Assembly: GCA_036867785.1 (NCBI GenBank)
Contig: CP145417.1
Coordinates: 1,054,001-1,118,000 of the forward strand
Source: Plasmodiophora brassicae
Lineage: Eukaryota > Endomyxa: Phytomyxea > Phytomyxea > Plasmodiophorida
Direction: 5' to 3'
Length of the DNA stretch: 64,000 nt
Shown here: piece by piece, positions 1 to 10,000 of the stretch
Layout: every line of letters begins with the position of its first letter
How positions within the stretch are numbered: the stretch's first letter is position 1
Position numbers and translations under genes: made by a program
The notes under the pieces: generated by a model
Databases searched by the model: none
Seen by the model: the letters and a program-made list of their open reading frames with translations, nothing else
Told to the model about the DNA's origin: nothing

Positions 1-1191
1 GACGTCGACCTCGCGGGCCTCTGCCTGAAGGTCCTGGCCGGGAACATGACCCGCATGGACAGCAGGGACATCGCCAGCATGCTCGCGTCCGTCAGCGCCG
101 TCAGCGCCATCAAATACGACCCCGCCTGTACGCTGCGCGCTCAGCGCCATGTCCTGGTCCGTTAGCTGACGCGTCGTCGTCGTCGTCGTCGTGGCTGTGC
201 AGATCAGGAGCTGGTCATAGCGGCGCGGTCGCGCGTCCACGAGATGACGTTCGTGAACCTGTCCAAGATGCTGCTGGGGGCGCAGCGCGAACCGACCGAC
301 GTCGAGCTGATGACGCTGATCGGCGACAAGGTCGCCGCCCTGTCCGACGACATTGTCGTCCCCGACAAGTTCTGCGGGTCGTTCGCCGCCACGTTCGGCC
401 TGGCGCGCCTCTGGCACGAACCCGTCCTGAAGCGCCTCGTCGGCGACATGCACAAGCAGTTGCCGTCGGGCGTCGACGACGAAGCCATGGCCAGGCTGCT
501 GCTGGCGCTGGCGACGTTCGCCCGGCCCGTGCCGGCCGCGTTCCTCGACGCCGTCGTCAAGACGCTGCCGACGTTCTTCGCCAAGTCCATGGTCGCCGTC
601 CACGTCATCCGCGTCGCCTGGGCCATGGCCGTGTTTGACGTCCGGCTGGACGGGCGCTGCCTGGACGCGGTCACGCTCGGCCTGGCCCGCGTCGGCGCGT
701 TCCTGGCCGAACCGCACTACCAGCTCCTGTACGACGTGTTCCTGCACGTGTACGGCGACCTGGGGCGCGTGCCCACGCCGCTCCTGTCCATCGCCGCCCA
801 CTGCTTCGCGCTGCGCTCCAAGCGCTCGAACCGGCGGCCCGTGCCGATCGCGTTCGCCGCCGTCGTCGCCGTCCTGCACGAGATGTCGCTGCCGTTCACG
901 AGCGCCGCCCGCGTCGGCAGCACCGCGTATCGCGCCGATTTCGTCCTGGAGCGCCACCGGGTCGCCATCTTCACCGACGACCCGTGCCGGTGCGCCGTCG
1001 GCACCCGGCACCTGCTCGGCCACGACGTCGTCTGCGAGCGGCACCTGCGCCGCCTGGGCTGGCACGTCGTCCGGTACCCGTACTGGGACTTTGCCGTCGG
1101 CGCCGACCTGCTCAAGGCCGACCTCGCCAGGGCGATCGCCGCCGCCCGAGACGACGACGAACAACAACAGGAAGACGACGACGATGCGTGA
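1..1191 (+). CDS. RAP-domain protein (5' part outside window)
   Basis: The C-terminal part of a FASTK/OPR-like protein, a family known for organellar RNA processing. The window opens inside the coding region. Exon 1-127 and exon 203-1191 are joined by a proposed intron 128-202 (GT-AG, with CTGAC inside), which keeps the frame (KYDPAYQELV). The middle is a run of Leu/Ala-rich helices. The last ~80 residues fit the RAP fold: YRADFVLERHRVAIF, then the LLGHDVVCERHLRRLGW block and VRYPYWDF, like the restriction-endonuclease-like RAP consensus. A short acidic/Gln tail follows. It ends 10 bases before the convergent PH-domain gene. The RAP call is firm. Mitochondrial RNA binding is inferred from the family, since the N-terminus is not visible. 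Confidence 0.8.
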
Positions 1192-1200
1192 CGCGTTCCT

Positions 1201-1983
1201 TCATTTCTGTGTGCCCGGCGCCGTGCTGGATCGGCGTCGTTCCGCGTCGGCGATGCACTTGAGGATGCCCTGGCACCAGGCGTCGCGGTCGACGGCGCTG
1301 GTGGCGACCAGCAGGTACTGGCGGGCGCGGGTCATGACGGCGAACGCGAACGGGCGGTCGACGGCCGCCGTCGTGTTCGGCAGGAGGTAGGCGCCGAGCA
1401 GCGGGATCGACCCGAGGCAGTTGATGGCGTGGCCCTCGGGCACGTCGCGGAAGTAGAACAGGTGGGGGTCGGCGCCGCCGACCAGCGCGCCGAACCGCTC
1501 GTGCCAGGTCGGGCGCGCGCCGCCCTGCTTCCAGATCGTGCCCCGGTGCGTCGCTCGGGCCAGGTGGTGCCAGGCCGGCGTCCTCGACGTCGGGAGCGGG
1601 TCCGGCGACCGCCCCCGATGCGCGCCGATCGCCCCGGTCAGCCAGGCGACCCACTGGGCGGCGCTGTCGCGCCCGTTCGCCACCAGATGGTACGTCTTCG
1701 CCTTCGTCCCCAGGCGGATCTCGTACGGGCGACGGTCGTTGCCGTCGGGCACCTCGATGGCCGCCTCGCCGAGGTCGATGCAGCCGGCGGGCAGCGAGTC
1801 GGACGCGTCCTTGAAGTACGACAGGTAGCGGCCGTGCAGGACGAAGAACCGCTTCTGGTACTTGTCGCCGCGCGTCCCGCTGCGCTTCTCCAGGAACCCG
1901 CTCCGGGCGATGCCCGGCGGCGACCCGGCCGGCGGCCCAGGCGCCACGCTACGTCGCGCGTTGTCGTCGTCGTCGTCGCTCAT
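1201..1983 (-). CDS. Tandem PH-domain protein
   Basis: Single-exon gene of about 260 residues. I start it at the ATG at 1983 (MSDDDDDNARR) because the open frame upstream begins only with TTG. Two pleckstrin-homology domains follow each other. PH1 is at about residues 27-120: GFLEKRSG, KYQKRFFVLHGRYLSYF, and a terminal helix with AAQWVAWL. PH2 is at about 145-250: GTIWKQGG, WHERFGALVG, HLFYFRD, and DRDAWCQGILKCI. PH domains bind phosphoinositides or proteins at membranes. No catalytic domain is visible, so an adaptor role is the most one can infer. It is convergent with the RAP gene. Confidence 0.8.
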   Translation of the reverse strand: MSDDDDDNARRSVAPGPPAGSPPGIARSGFLEKRSGTRGDKYQKRFFVLHGRYLSYFKDASDSLPAGCIDLGEAAIEVPDGNDRRPYEIRLGTKAKTYHLVANGRDSAAQWVAWLTGAIGAHRGRSPDPLPTSRTPAWHHLARATHRGTIWKQGGARPTWHERFGALVGGADPHLFYFRDVPEGHAINCLGSIPLLGAYLLPNTTAAVDRPFAFAVMTRARQYLLVATSAVDRDAWCQGILKCIADAERRRSSTAPGTQK

Positions 1984-2166
1984 TCGTCTACCGGTACTGG
2001 TCAAGCGCGCCTAAATCGGGGCAGGACCTCGGCGGCGCCCAACAACGGAAATAGACGTGGGGCGGCCCTGTTTGGACGACGACTCGGTTCACCCCATGAA
2101 CGTTCCCCTTCGTCGCGTGTGAATGTGTTTCAGGTTCGTCGGAGGTCGGGTCGGTCGGCATTTCGG

Positions 2167-3400
2167 ATGCGAAGCGCCGCGCTGGTGCTGGTGGTGGTGG
2201 TGGTTGTCGTCATCGCCGCTGGCCACAACGACGTCGTGGACGCCCGGGCGGCGTATGCGACGCGATCGGTGGCCGACCTCGCCGACCTGCGCGCGCTGCC
2301 GGGCACCACGATCCGGTTCCTGCTGAACGTCGCCGGCGATGGCCTCGGGAGGGACGTGCAGGTCCCCGTGATCGTCGTCCGGGTGAGCGCCCATGGACGC
2401 TGTTGGCCGCGCGTCTGACGCCGCTTGTCGTCAGGGTGCCCAGCAAGGCCCGCGCGTGTGCCTGTCGGCCGCGATGCACGGGTGCGTCGTCGTGCCGTCC
2501 TCCCACTCCCTCCGGGAGACCAGCAGCAGCGGCGCTGACCTCCCACTGGACGCAGAGACGAGGTGACGGGCGTCGGCGTCCTGTTCCGCCTGGTGGAGCG
2601 CGTCGAACCGGGCCACCTGCACGGCACGCTGATCATCATGCCAGGTAGGTCGGCGGCGAGTCGCGCGCCCCCGTCCAAATCGCACCGACACCCGGCCGGT
2701 TCCAGTGTTGAACCCGGATGGGTTCCGGCTGCGCCGACGAGGCAACGCGTACGGCAAGGACCTGAACCGGGCGTTCGCGTCGCCGCCCGTCCAGGCGTCG
2801 CTGTACGCGCAGCGCTTGCTGGAGGCGCTGTCCCGCCTGGGCGTCACCCATCACGTCGACCTGCACACGGCCAGCAAGGGGTACACGAACGCGTTCTACG
2901 CCCGGGTCGACATGCGGTCGCCGGCGAGCACGCGGGTCGCGTTCGACCTCGCGCCCGACATCGTTGTCAACAACACGGGGCCGGCGAACTCGTTCCGGCG
3001 GGCGGCGACCGCGATGGGCATCGCGGCCGTCACTGTGGAGATGGGCGGCCCAGACCGCGTCCATGCGCGTCTGGTCCCGGTGGCCGGCCGTGCCGTCGAC
3101 CGCCTGCTTACGTCCATGGGCATGCTGAGCCCGGGGAACGCGCCGAACGGGACGGCGGCGCAGACGTACACGTGCGGGTCGTCCGCCTGGGTGTACAGCC
3201 GGCACGGCGGCCTCGTCAGGGTGTTCCCGGGCGTGAACACGCGCGTCCGCCAGGGCCAGATCCTGGCCGAGGTCCGCGACCTGTTCGGCGCCGTCGTCGA
3301 CAGGCACCACGCCGAGCACGACGCCGTCGTCATTGGCAAGGTCACGGAGCTGCCGTGCCCCGAGGCGTGCCGCATGATCCACCTGGGCCGGCTTCTGTAA
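2167..3400 (+). CDS. Secreted AstE/AspA (M14-like) zinc hydrolase
   Basis: Zinc-dependent deacylase/carboxypeptidase-like protein of the succinylglutamate desuccinylase/aspartoacylase family. Exons are 2167-2382, 2435-2481, 2556-2644 and 2706-3400; all junctions are GT-AG and preserve frame. Splicing the second intron recreates the zinc motif HGDE after VCLSAAM. LNPDGF, then GNAYGKDLNRAF, and VDLH (third zinc ligand) follow in the usual order. The C-terminus carries the beta-rich domain typical of AstE relatives (GLVRVFPGVNTRVRQGQIL). The N-terminus is a hydrophobic signal peptide (LVLVVVVVVVIAAG), so the product probably enters the secretory pathway. Substrate is not predictable. The start is the ATG that opens the signal peptide. 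Confidence 0.75.
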
Positions 3401-4020
3401 CAAACGATACGCAGCGTCGGTCCGGCAGGCGGCTGAACACACACACACACCCTCAGGCAGAACGATACTCGGCGCACCGAGCCACTGCGTTCCGGCGACG
3501 CACCGGGGCAGACGTCTGCGGCGCCGATGAGGCGCCCCCTTTTTGTGTCGAGTGCCGATCATTCGCGGCGGCGTACGGACTGCGGAGCGGTCTGCGCAGT
3601 CCGTGGGACTGCCGCAGCGCACCAAGTTGGTCGACGACCTCGCTCAACGTCAATGCACGGTGCCACCGCGTCCGTCCTCAACCGCTAGTCGCGTCCGTGC
3701 AGAGCGTGCGCTGTCCTGGGCGGATTTACCGGACGCATTTGGCCGTTCGGATCACGGGTGCACTAGTGCCCCTATCGGTGCGGATGCCGGCATGTCCATC
3801 GATCCCGGGTGCGTTCAGCGGCGGCGTTCGCTGCGCGCTGCTGGGTGCCCCCGGCGTCGATGGGCATTTGGGCTTGCGCACGCCAACCCCCGTGATCATC
3901 ACCATCGACGCAGACGACGTAATGGCAATATGGCTACTGGCACGATAGTGCGCAGGCTCACGTTGAGATTTCGCGCAGACGCCGGCAGCCGATGACAAAG
4001 AATGGGCAATGTCAGCTCGC
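3401..4020. other. Intergenic stretch without a supported gene
   Basis: Contains a short CA microsatellite at 3437-3451 and a locally self-complementary GC-rich patch near 3560-3620. The open frames here have no recognisable domain and do not look spliced into neighbours. Confidence 0.5.
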
Positions 4021-4700
4021 TCAGGCCGCTGTCCGATAGAGCGCATCGTGCGGCCCGAGGCCGTGCTCGACGGTTGGTTGACATATCCTACCAAATCCAC
4101 GGTTCGCGCACTCCACTGACCCACTGCATAGTCGAACATACTCGGCCTCGGTCGTTGACAGCGCCACGATCTTCTGCAGTACTGACTTCCAGGCAATCAT
4201 ACAGTTGACGAACTTCATCGTGTATCCGGTCGTGGTTCATCCTGTATCGGGGCAGCCTGCATGATCAGAATCCACGACCAATTTCAGTATCTCGTCTTGC
4301 TCAGATCCAGCGTACTTCAGCGCCATAGTCTTCGTGAGCTTCAGGTACCTCAACACTCTCTTTGCGGCCTCGTAGTTGCTCATGAATCTGCACAGCTTTC
4401 CCACCACAAATGCGATGTCGGGCCTCGTACCAGTGAGGTACAGTAGAGATCCAGCCACTCCCGGTACGGCAGCTCCTTCCACCTTGTCCGCTCTTCTTCA
4501 GTTTTCGGACTCCCCCGTGCTGATATTGCCTCGCCCTTCTGGACCGGTGTGATTACGCCCTTTGCGTCTGTCAGGTGGAATTTGTTCAAGAGCATGTCGA
4601 CGGACGACGCTTGACTCAGGTACACGCCTCCATGTTGGTCCCCAGCATCCACTCGAACTTGCTCTCCTCAACCGTGACCTTGTCTTTAAGCACGCCATCA
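4021..4700 (-). mobile_element. Ty1/Copia retroelement fossil (RT/RNase H end)
   Basis: The minus strand encodes pieces typical of the Copia polymerase C-terminal region: ALSTTEAEYVRLCSG (RNase H), DSDHAGCPDTG, GTRPDIAFVVGKLCRFM and YLKLTKTMALKYAG. It is a broken, old fragment with several breaks. No LTRs are recognised around it. Confidence 0.75.
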
Positions 4701-4815
4701 GCCTCGAGCATCATGCGAATTGAACTTCCCACGATTGGGATGTCGTCAACATGAAACGCCACGAACACAACGTCATCGCCATCTCCTTTCTTCAGTAGGC
4801 ACGGATCACTCTTTG

Positions 4816-5093
4816 CCTAGGTGTCAGGAGGAAAGAAGATCAAGAGGTATGTGAACGACAAAGGGGGCGAATTCGTGTCTAAGGAGCTGCGGGACTATCT
4901 GGAGCCGAAGGCATTGAGATCTGGGGTAGCTTCAAGGTTGCCACCCGCGCCGAGCGTACTTTTACCTGCACCGGTTTCCGACTTGGTCAGAGACTGGCCT
5001 GCCTCGCACATCCCGCAGCTCCTTACATAGATACGAACTCGCCCCCTTTGTCGTTCGCATACCTCTTGATCTTCTTTCCTCCTGACTCCTAGA
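4816..5093. repeat. Inverted repeat made of Copia integrase sequence
   Basis: Arms 4816-4894 and 5011-5093 are near-perfect reverse complements around a ~115-base spacer. The arm sequence reads KKIKRYVNDKGGEF on the plus strand, resembling the D-x-GGEF part of a Copia integrase core. It is a fossil piece duplicated head to head, and transcription would give a long hairpin. Confidence 0.65.
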
Positions 5094-5349
5094 CGGTCGC
5101 AGTACATGTTCTCCAGGAGTCCTTCAGGAGCTCCAGCCACCCGTCTTTCATCCGCAGGGTCAGCATCATGACAGCGACTACATCGATGTCGTCGTCGTCA
5201 TCCACCTGTAACGCCTTCATCGCCCTTGTCCAATTCTGCTTGCAGACGGCCCTGCGGTTGATGCTGTCGACGACCACCTCTCTCGCGAGCTCGTGCTCGG
5301 GCCTCAATGATTCTGTCGCCAGCGTGTCGGTGACGAACGCCTCCTTGAT

Positions 5350-5644
5350 TGGAGGGTGGTCGCGCAACGTAGTAGCCTGTTAATCACCGTCAGTAGTTCG
5401 GATACTGCGGTGGATGCTTACTTAGGTGTTGTGGTGTCCGTTATTGCCTTTCTGCAGCTTCACAGGCTGTTCGTCAGCAGCACTGCGCGCCGGTTCAGCG
5501 AGATGCCGCAGTGCTGCTGACGAACAGCCTGTGAAGCTGCAGAAAGGCAATAACGGACACCACAACACCTACGTAAGCATCCACCGCAGTATCCGAACTA
5601 CTGACGGTGATTAACAGGCTCCTACGTTGCGCGACCACCCTCCA
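5350..5644. repeat. Long foldback repeat, ~138-base arms
   Basis: Left arm 5350-5486 and right arm 5507-5644 are nearly perfect reverse complements separated by only ~20 bases. No recognised coding sequence. It could be a foldback/MITE-like element or an inverted duplication linked to the adjacent Copia debris. No flanking target duplication was found by eye. Confidence 0.75.
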
Positions 5645-6025
5645 AACGCATCCCTGATTCTGGCGAGCGACCCCATGCCCTTCTTGCCCACCTGATCGAT
5701 CGTCCCGTCCGTCATCGCAGCGTCTGAACTACGACTGTTAATCTGTCAGAAATTGGCGGGCCGTGCCAACGCAAATGCAGCAACAGAATGAATTATAGAT
5801 TGCGCAGTCCGCAGATCAGTCTACGGCGTCCGTGGATCCGTGGGCAGCAACCATCCGTCAGGAGGCGGACCACGAACGACGGGATGTGTCAAGCGTACGG
5901 TTGGGAGGTTCGTCAATGCGTCGTAATCACATAGCCAATTGTCGTCTTGCAATGAGCTTGATGTGTAGCCATTCAAGATTCAGTAGTACTGCAACATGCG
6001 TGAGATTTCTCGTTTGCTGTTTGTG
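5645..6025. other. No gene seen
   Basis: Mixed-composition sequence between two inverted repeats. No domain-bearing frame and no RNA gene recognised. Confidence 0.4.
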
Positions 6026-6512
6026 CAAAGCTGGATGCATAGCCATCCCCGGTGCAGGGCTACAGAAACTGGCGCCAGATTTCTCGTCTGCTGTCAACGT
6101 TGGAGGACAACCCGAACATCGCCTTGGACAGTGTTCTGCATGGGTGTTCTAGGCTGACGAATCAACCTGGGGTAAACAGCTGTAGTAACACTCAGCACTA
6201 CAAGTTCCATTTCAGGAGAGGAAGTTTGCTCAAGTGGGCCCGGCCCTGCGGCGCAAGGCCGGCAACACGACAGACCCACGCGCGCTTAGGAGCTCCTCCT
6301 GAGTGAGCTCTGGGCAGACCTTCCTGATAGTTGGCCGGAAATATTCAAACAGCTGATTTCCCCAATTGATATTCGTCCAGCCTCGAAGGCCCCAGCAGAA
6401 CACAGTCCAAGGCGATGTTCGGATTGTCCTCCAACATCGACAACAGACGAGAAATCTCGCGCCAGTTTCTGTAGCCCTGGACCGGGGATGGCTGTGCATC
6501 CAGCTTTGAACA
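6026..6512. repeat. Diverged inverted repeat carrying an unknown coding fragment
   Basis: Arms ~6026-6174 (plus) and ~6347-6512 (minus) share an ordered block with scattered differences. Both can be read as peptides containing GYRNW, ISRLLS and LEDNPNIALD, so the repeat probably derives from a coding sequence of unknown family. The arms are older than those at 5350-5644, judging by divergence. Confidence 0.6.
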
Positions 6513-7050
6513 AGCTTCTTTGGACTTTAAGCGCAATTTGATGGACGTGCCATGCTCGCATGACGTCTGCAACTGTGCGACCGTTCGGGCGACCACCCGC
6601 GTCGCGGTCTGGATCAACGTCCTGCCGACCCAAGTCGACCGTGCAGATCGACGACGGCGCGCCGCCCTTCGGACCATGACGATTCCGGTACCTGGTGCGG
6701 GTTCATGTCATTGCATAGGTTTGCCCACGCCAAACGGAAACTGACGCACCGATTGAAGTCCCCTTCCAGGCAGGTCACGGGCGGCCTTGGTAACTAACTG
6801 CTGGTTCGCCTATGGGTTCATGTGGCCGGGCCTGAGGAGACCAGTCGCAGTCAATCGAACGGGACATGCGACTGAGAGCGCGGAAGGACGCTGGGTACCC
6901 GTGGAATAATCGACTGAGCTGTCCCGCCTTTCGCACACGTACTACTGTGCCGACACCCGGGCGCCTGCATATCCCTCAGTACCGTGTATCGCAGGGGCTG
7001 GCGTGGTCGGCACTGTATAAATTAGCTTGATGTATTATTGGGTGTGGATG
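6513..7050. other. Intergenic, 3' side of the Furry-like gene
   Basis: No supported gene. This stretch contains the downstream region of the minus-strand gene that ends at 7051. Confidence 0.4.
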
Positions 7051-10000
7051 TCATGACTCGGGGCCATTGTTGAAGTCGAACCCGGGGCGCGATATTCGAA
7101 TACGTGGTTGTTTCAGGGACGCGTACGGTGCCATGGACGGGGCCGCCTCTGCCAGCGCCTCCGAATGCATGTCCGACGCGATACCGTCGTCCGGTATGGT
7201 GCCCATGGACATATCGCTGAAGTTGCTGTCCAGGGATTGCATGCGCGCGCTCTGGACCGCTGCAGGTTCGACAGGACGGGGTTCGGGCGCGTCCAGGTCC
7301 AGGTCATCCATGTCGCCCTCCTCGTCTTTCTCGGCAATGTCGCCGATGCTGACGCGAGCGTGCGGAGCGAACGAGTCGTTCAGGCCGTCATCCGACATGG
7401 AGACACCCAGTCTGTCCGCATCATCGTCCACACCAGACGCCGGCCGTAATAACGACGCAGCATCAGTGCTGCCCAGCACAATGGACAGGCGCAGGGGCGG
7501 CGTCTGAGCGGGCTCGTCGTCGCCGGATGACACTTCAACATCCTCGCTCTCAGCGATGTCGCCCAGTGGGGACATGGGCGCCAACTCGTGCGTCTCGGGA
7601 GCGTCGGCATTCTCAGGCGTCGACACGTACAGCGTCGACAAATCGCGTATCAACGACACGACGGGCCCGTCGAAGAACTTGACGCAATCGATGGCTGTCT
7701 TCGGGTCCACTGGTCCCGACGAGCAGTCGATGCGAATCGTCGGCGTGGCGCGCATTGGCTGGGTGGACGATCGGACGAACTGGAGAGCCCCCTTGTGGTA
7801 CGATGACGGCGCCTTCTCGAAGAGGCGATCGCACACGACTTCGGACGCAGACACGGTCTCGACATCGGGCGAACACGAGCAACGCATGAGGATGTCGCCC
7901 AGCTAGCGGCGCGGTGTTAGATAGGTTCGAGGAGCACGGATGACACGCAGCAAACCTTGGAGAAATGATGTGGAGTGACGTCGAATTCGAGCCCGACAAA
8001 CAGCGAATCCAGTAGCCATAGGCACGGCTTGGCCCAGGACGACAGATCCGGGGAGCACAGCATGTCCTCGAGGAAGTCAACCACGAAGGTCGGGTTCGTC
8101 ATGGCGGCAGACACGAACAGCTCACGTGTGACTTCGGGTATGGCACGCAGGAGATCATCCGCGGATAGAATACCATCTGGCATCCTGCACATGTTGTCAA
8201 CGAGGGGACGCACACAGTGAGGGATGACGGCAATACCCTGAATGGCCTGGTAAACTTTGCAGATCGCGGTTCACGATCACCGAGAGCCGAGACACGCGAC
8301 GGCTAATAGAATGGCGTTTGGGTCCCGCAGCGGCTCTGATGACTGATGACCGACGGCGCTTGTCTTCGGGGACCGGTTCCGATGCGCCGGTCGATCGCCG
8401 GTGTCGAAGATAGGGCGAGTCATCAGTGCCGGAACAGATCGCGATTACGACCCGATGTAAGATGACAAGGTATGGAGAAGCCTTGGGTCGGACACTGTCC
8501 AACAGAGCAATCGTGTCGTGAATCAAACTGTCCGCCAGGAGCCCTTTACGCGTTTCCAGTTCGATCATCAGCGCAAGAACGGCAGCAACGATGACAAGGT
8601 CAACCACTGTAGCCTCGGTCGGCAGAGCACGTCCCAGAACCAACTATAATGAAACAGCACAGTCACTGGACAACGAAAGTGCAGTGAGCATTGCAACAGA
8701 CCAGCAGTTTGAAGGTACCGGGATACGTCGACTCAGCCTGTAAGCCTTTCGCCACGACGGACGACACACCATCGTTACCGCAGAATGACCAAATGGGGCG
8801 AAGATCTGAAAGAATATGATCCTTGTTGTCAGGCACGTTCGTCACCGAAGAGCAGTGATCCAAGAGGCGCAGTCCAAGGCTGAACACTGGCAGTGAATTG
8901 TGTGTCAGCAGCCCTAGACCGCAAACAAAGTGGAGAGTCCATTCTGTCGACAAGGATAAGTGAACTAGATGAAACGATAGAAATGTTAACAATATGCGGG
9001 AAATCGTACCTGGCCCGGTCCATTGACGTTGTTGGGGAACCCCGCAAAGCAGGTCGACTGTATCCGCCAGGGTCGCCACATCTCGATCGAACAGGGCGCG
9101 CCGCAATCGCATCGCCATGTGCATTCCAACACGAAGGTCGAACCATACATTTAGAGAGCGGTAAATGACGAGCGATCGTTCGGATACTTGGCGATCCGGG
9201 CATTGCATGGCCCACGCTAGCGCGATCTGGCACCACTGCCGAGCGAGTCGCGGTTGACGCTTCGCCAGTACCCCGGCTAGTCGATCCGAGGTCACAGGTT
9301 TATCTGGCGTCAACGGGATGCCAAAGTCCAGCGCCACAAACGATAGGATCTGCGACAGGGACGGGTGCTTGAGAGCAGACGCACTGTGGGCACACGCAAG
9401 CATCAGCAGAAGCAGCGGATACGTAAAAGGAAGCTGACCTTTGAAGCAGCAGAGCAAAACTGTCTCGAAGGTGCGCTGGACTCTCGAATATGATGTCTGT
9501 GAGCAAGTGGAGAGCAATCGTTGACATCTCCCAGCCCTGATCTTGGTGCATACAGTTATTCGAAGGAGACGAATGGGCGACGGCGTTAGCGATTTCTTGC
9601 AAAGGGCAGTCATCCACGAAACTCTTGATGCAATGAAGTTGATAGGCGACTGTGTGCAGAGCAACTCAGAAGTTAGCGGACGAAAGTGCCAATGTGCAGA
9701 CCTAGAGAATCGCCGATCGGGCTACGGAAGAGGAAAATATGGACCTTCTTGCAGAGATCTGGCTCTCTGGGAAATTGCAAATGAAGGAACCTTGTCACGA
9801 CCGTCAGCACAAGAGAGTGGTTTGCGCCTCCAACCGCCTTCCAGATGCGCGACAACTGCTCATCCATAGACGGCATGGACTCGACCTGCTTGGTCAGACG
9901 AAGCAGCGATGTCAAGACAGGAAGGACAAGCGGTCCAGAGCCAGTTTCTTTCTCGAATAACCGGTGATCCTCGCTGATCGGGACCCGACTCAAGTTTCGA

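Noticed and set aside
3560-3620. GC-rich local hairpin as a terminator
   Set aside because: Bacterial-style terminators do not apply to this eukaryotic DNA and the stem is short and irregular.
2563-3948. 461-residue plus-strand frame, Arg/Pro/Gly-rich
   Set aside because: Out of frame with the AstE-like exons and of typical GC-shadow composition; runs into non-coding DNA.
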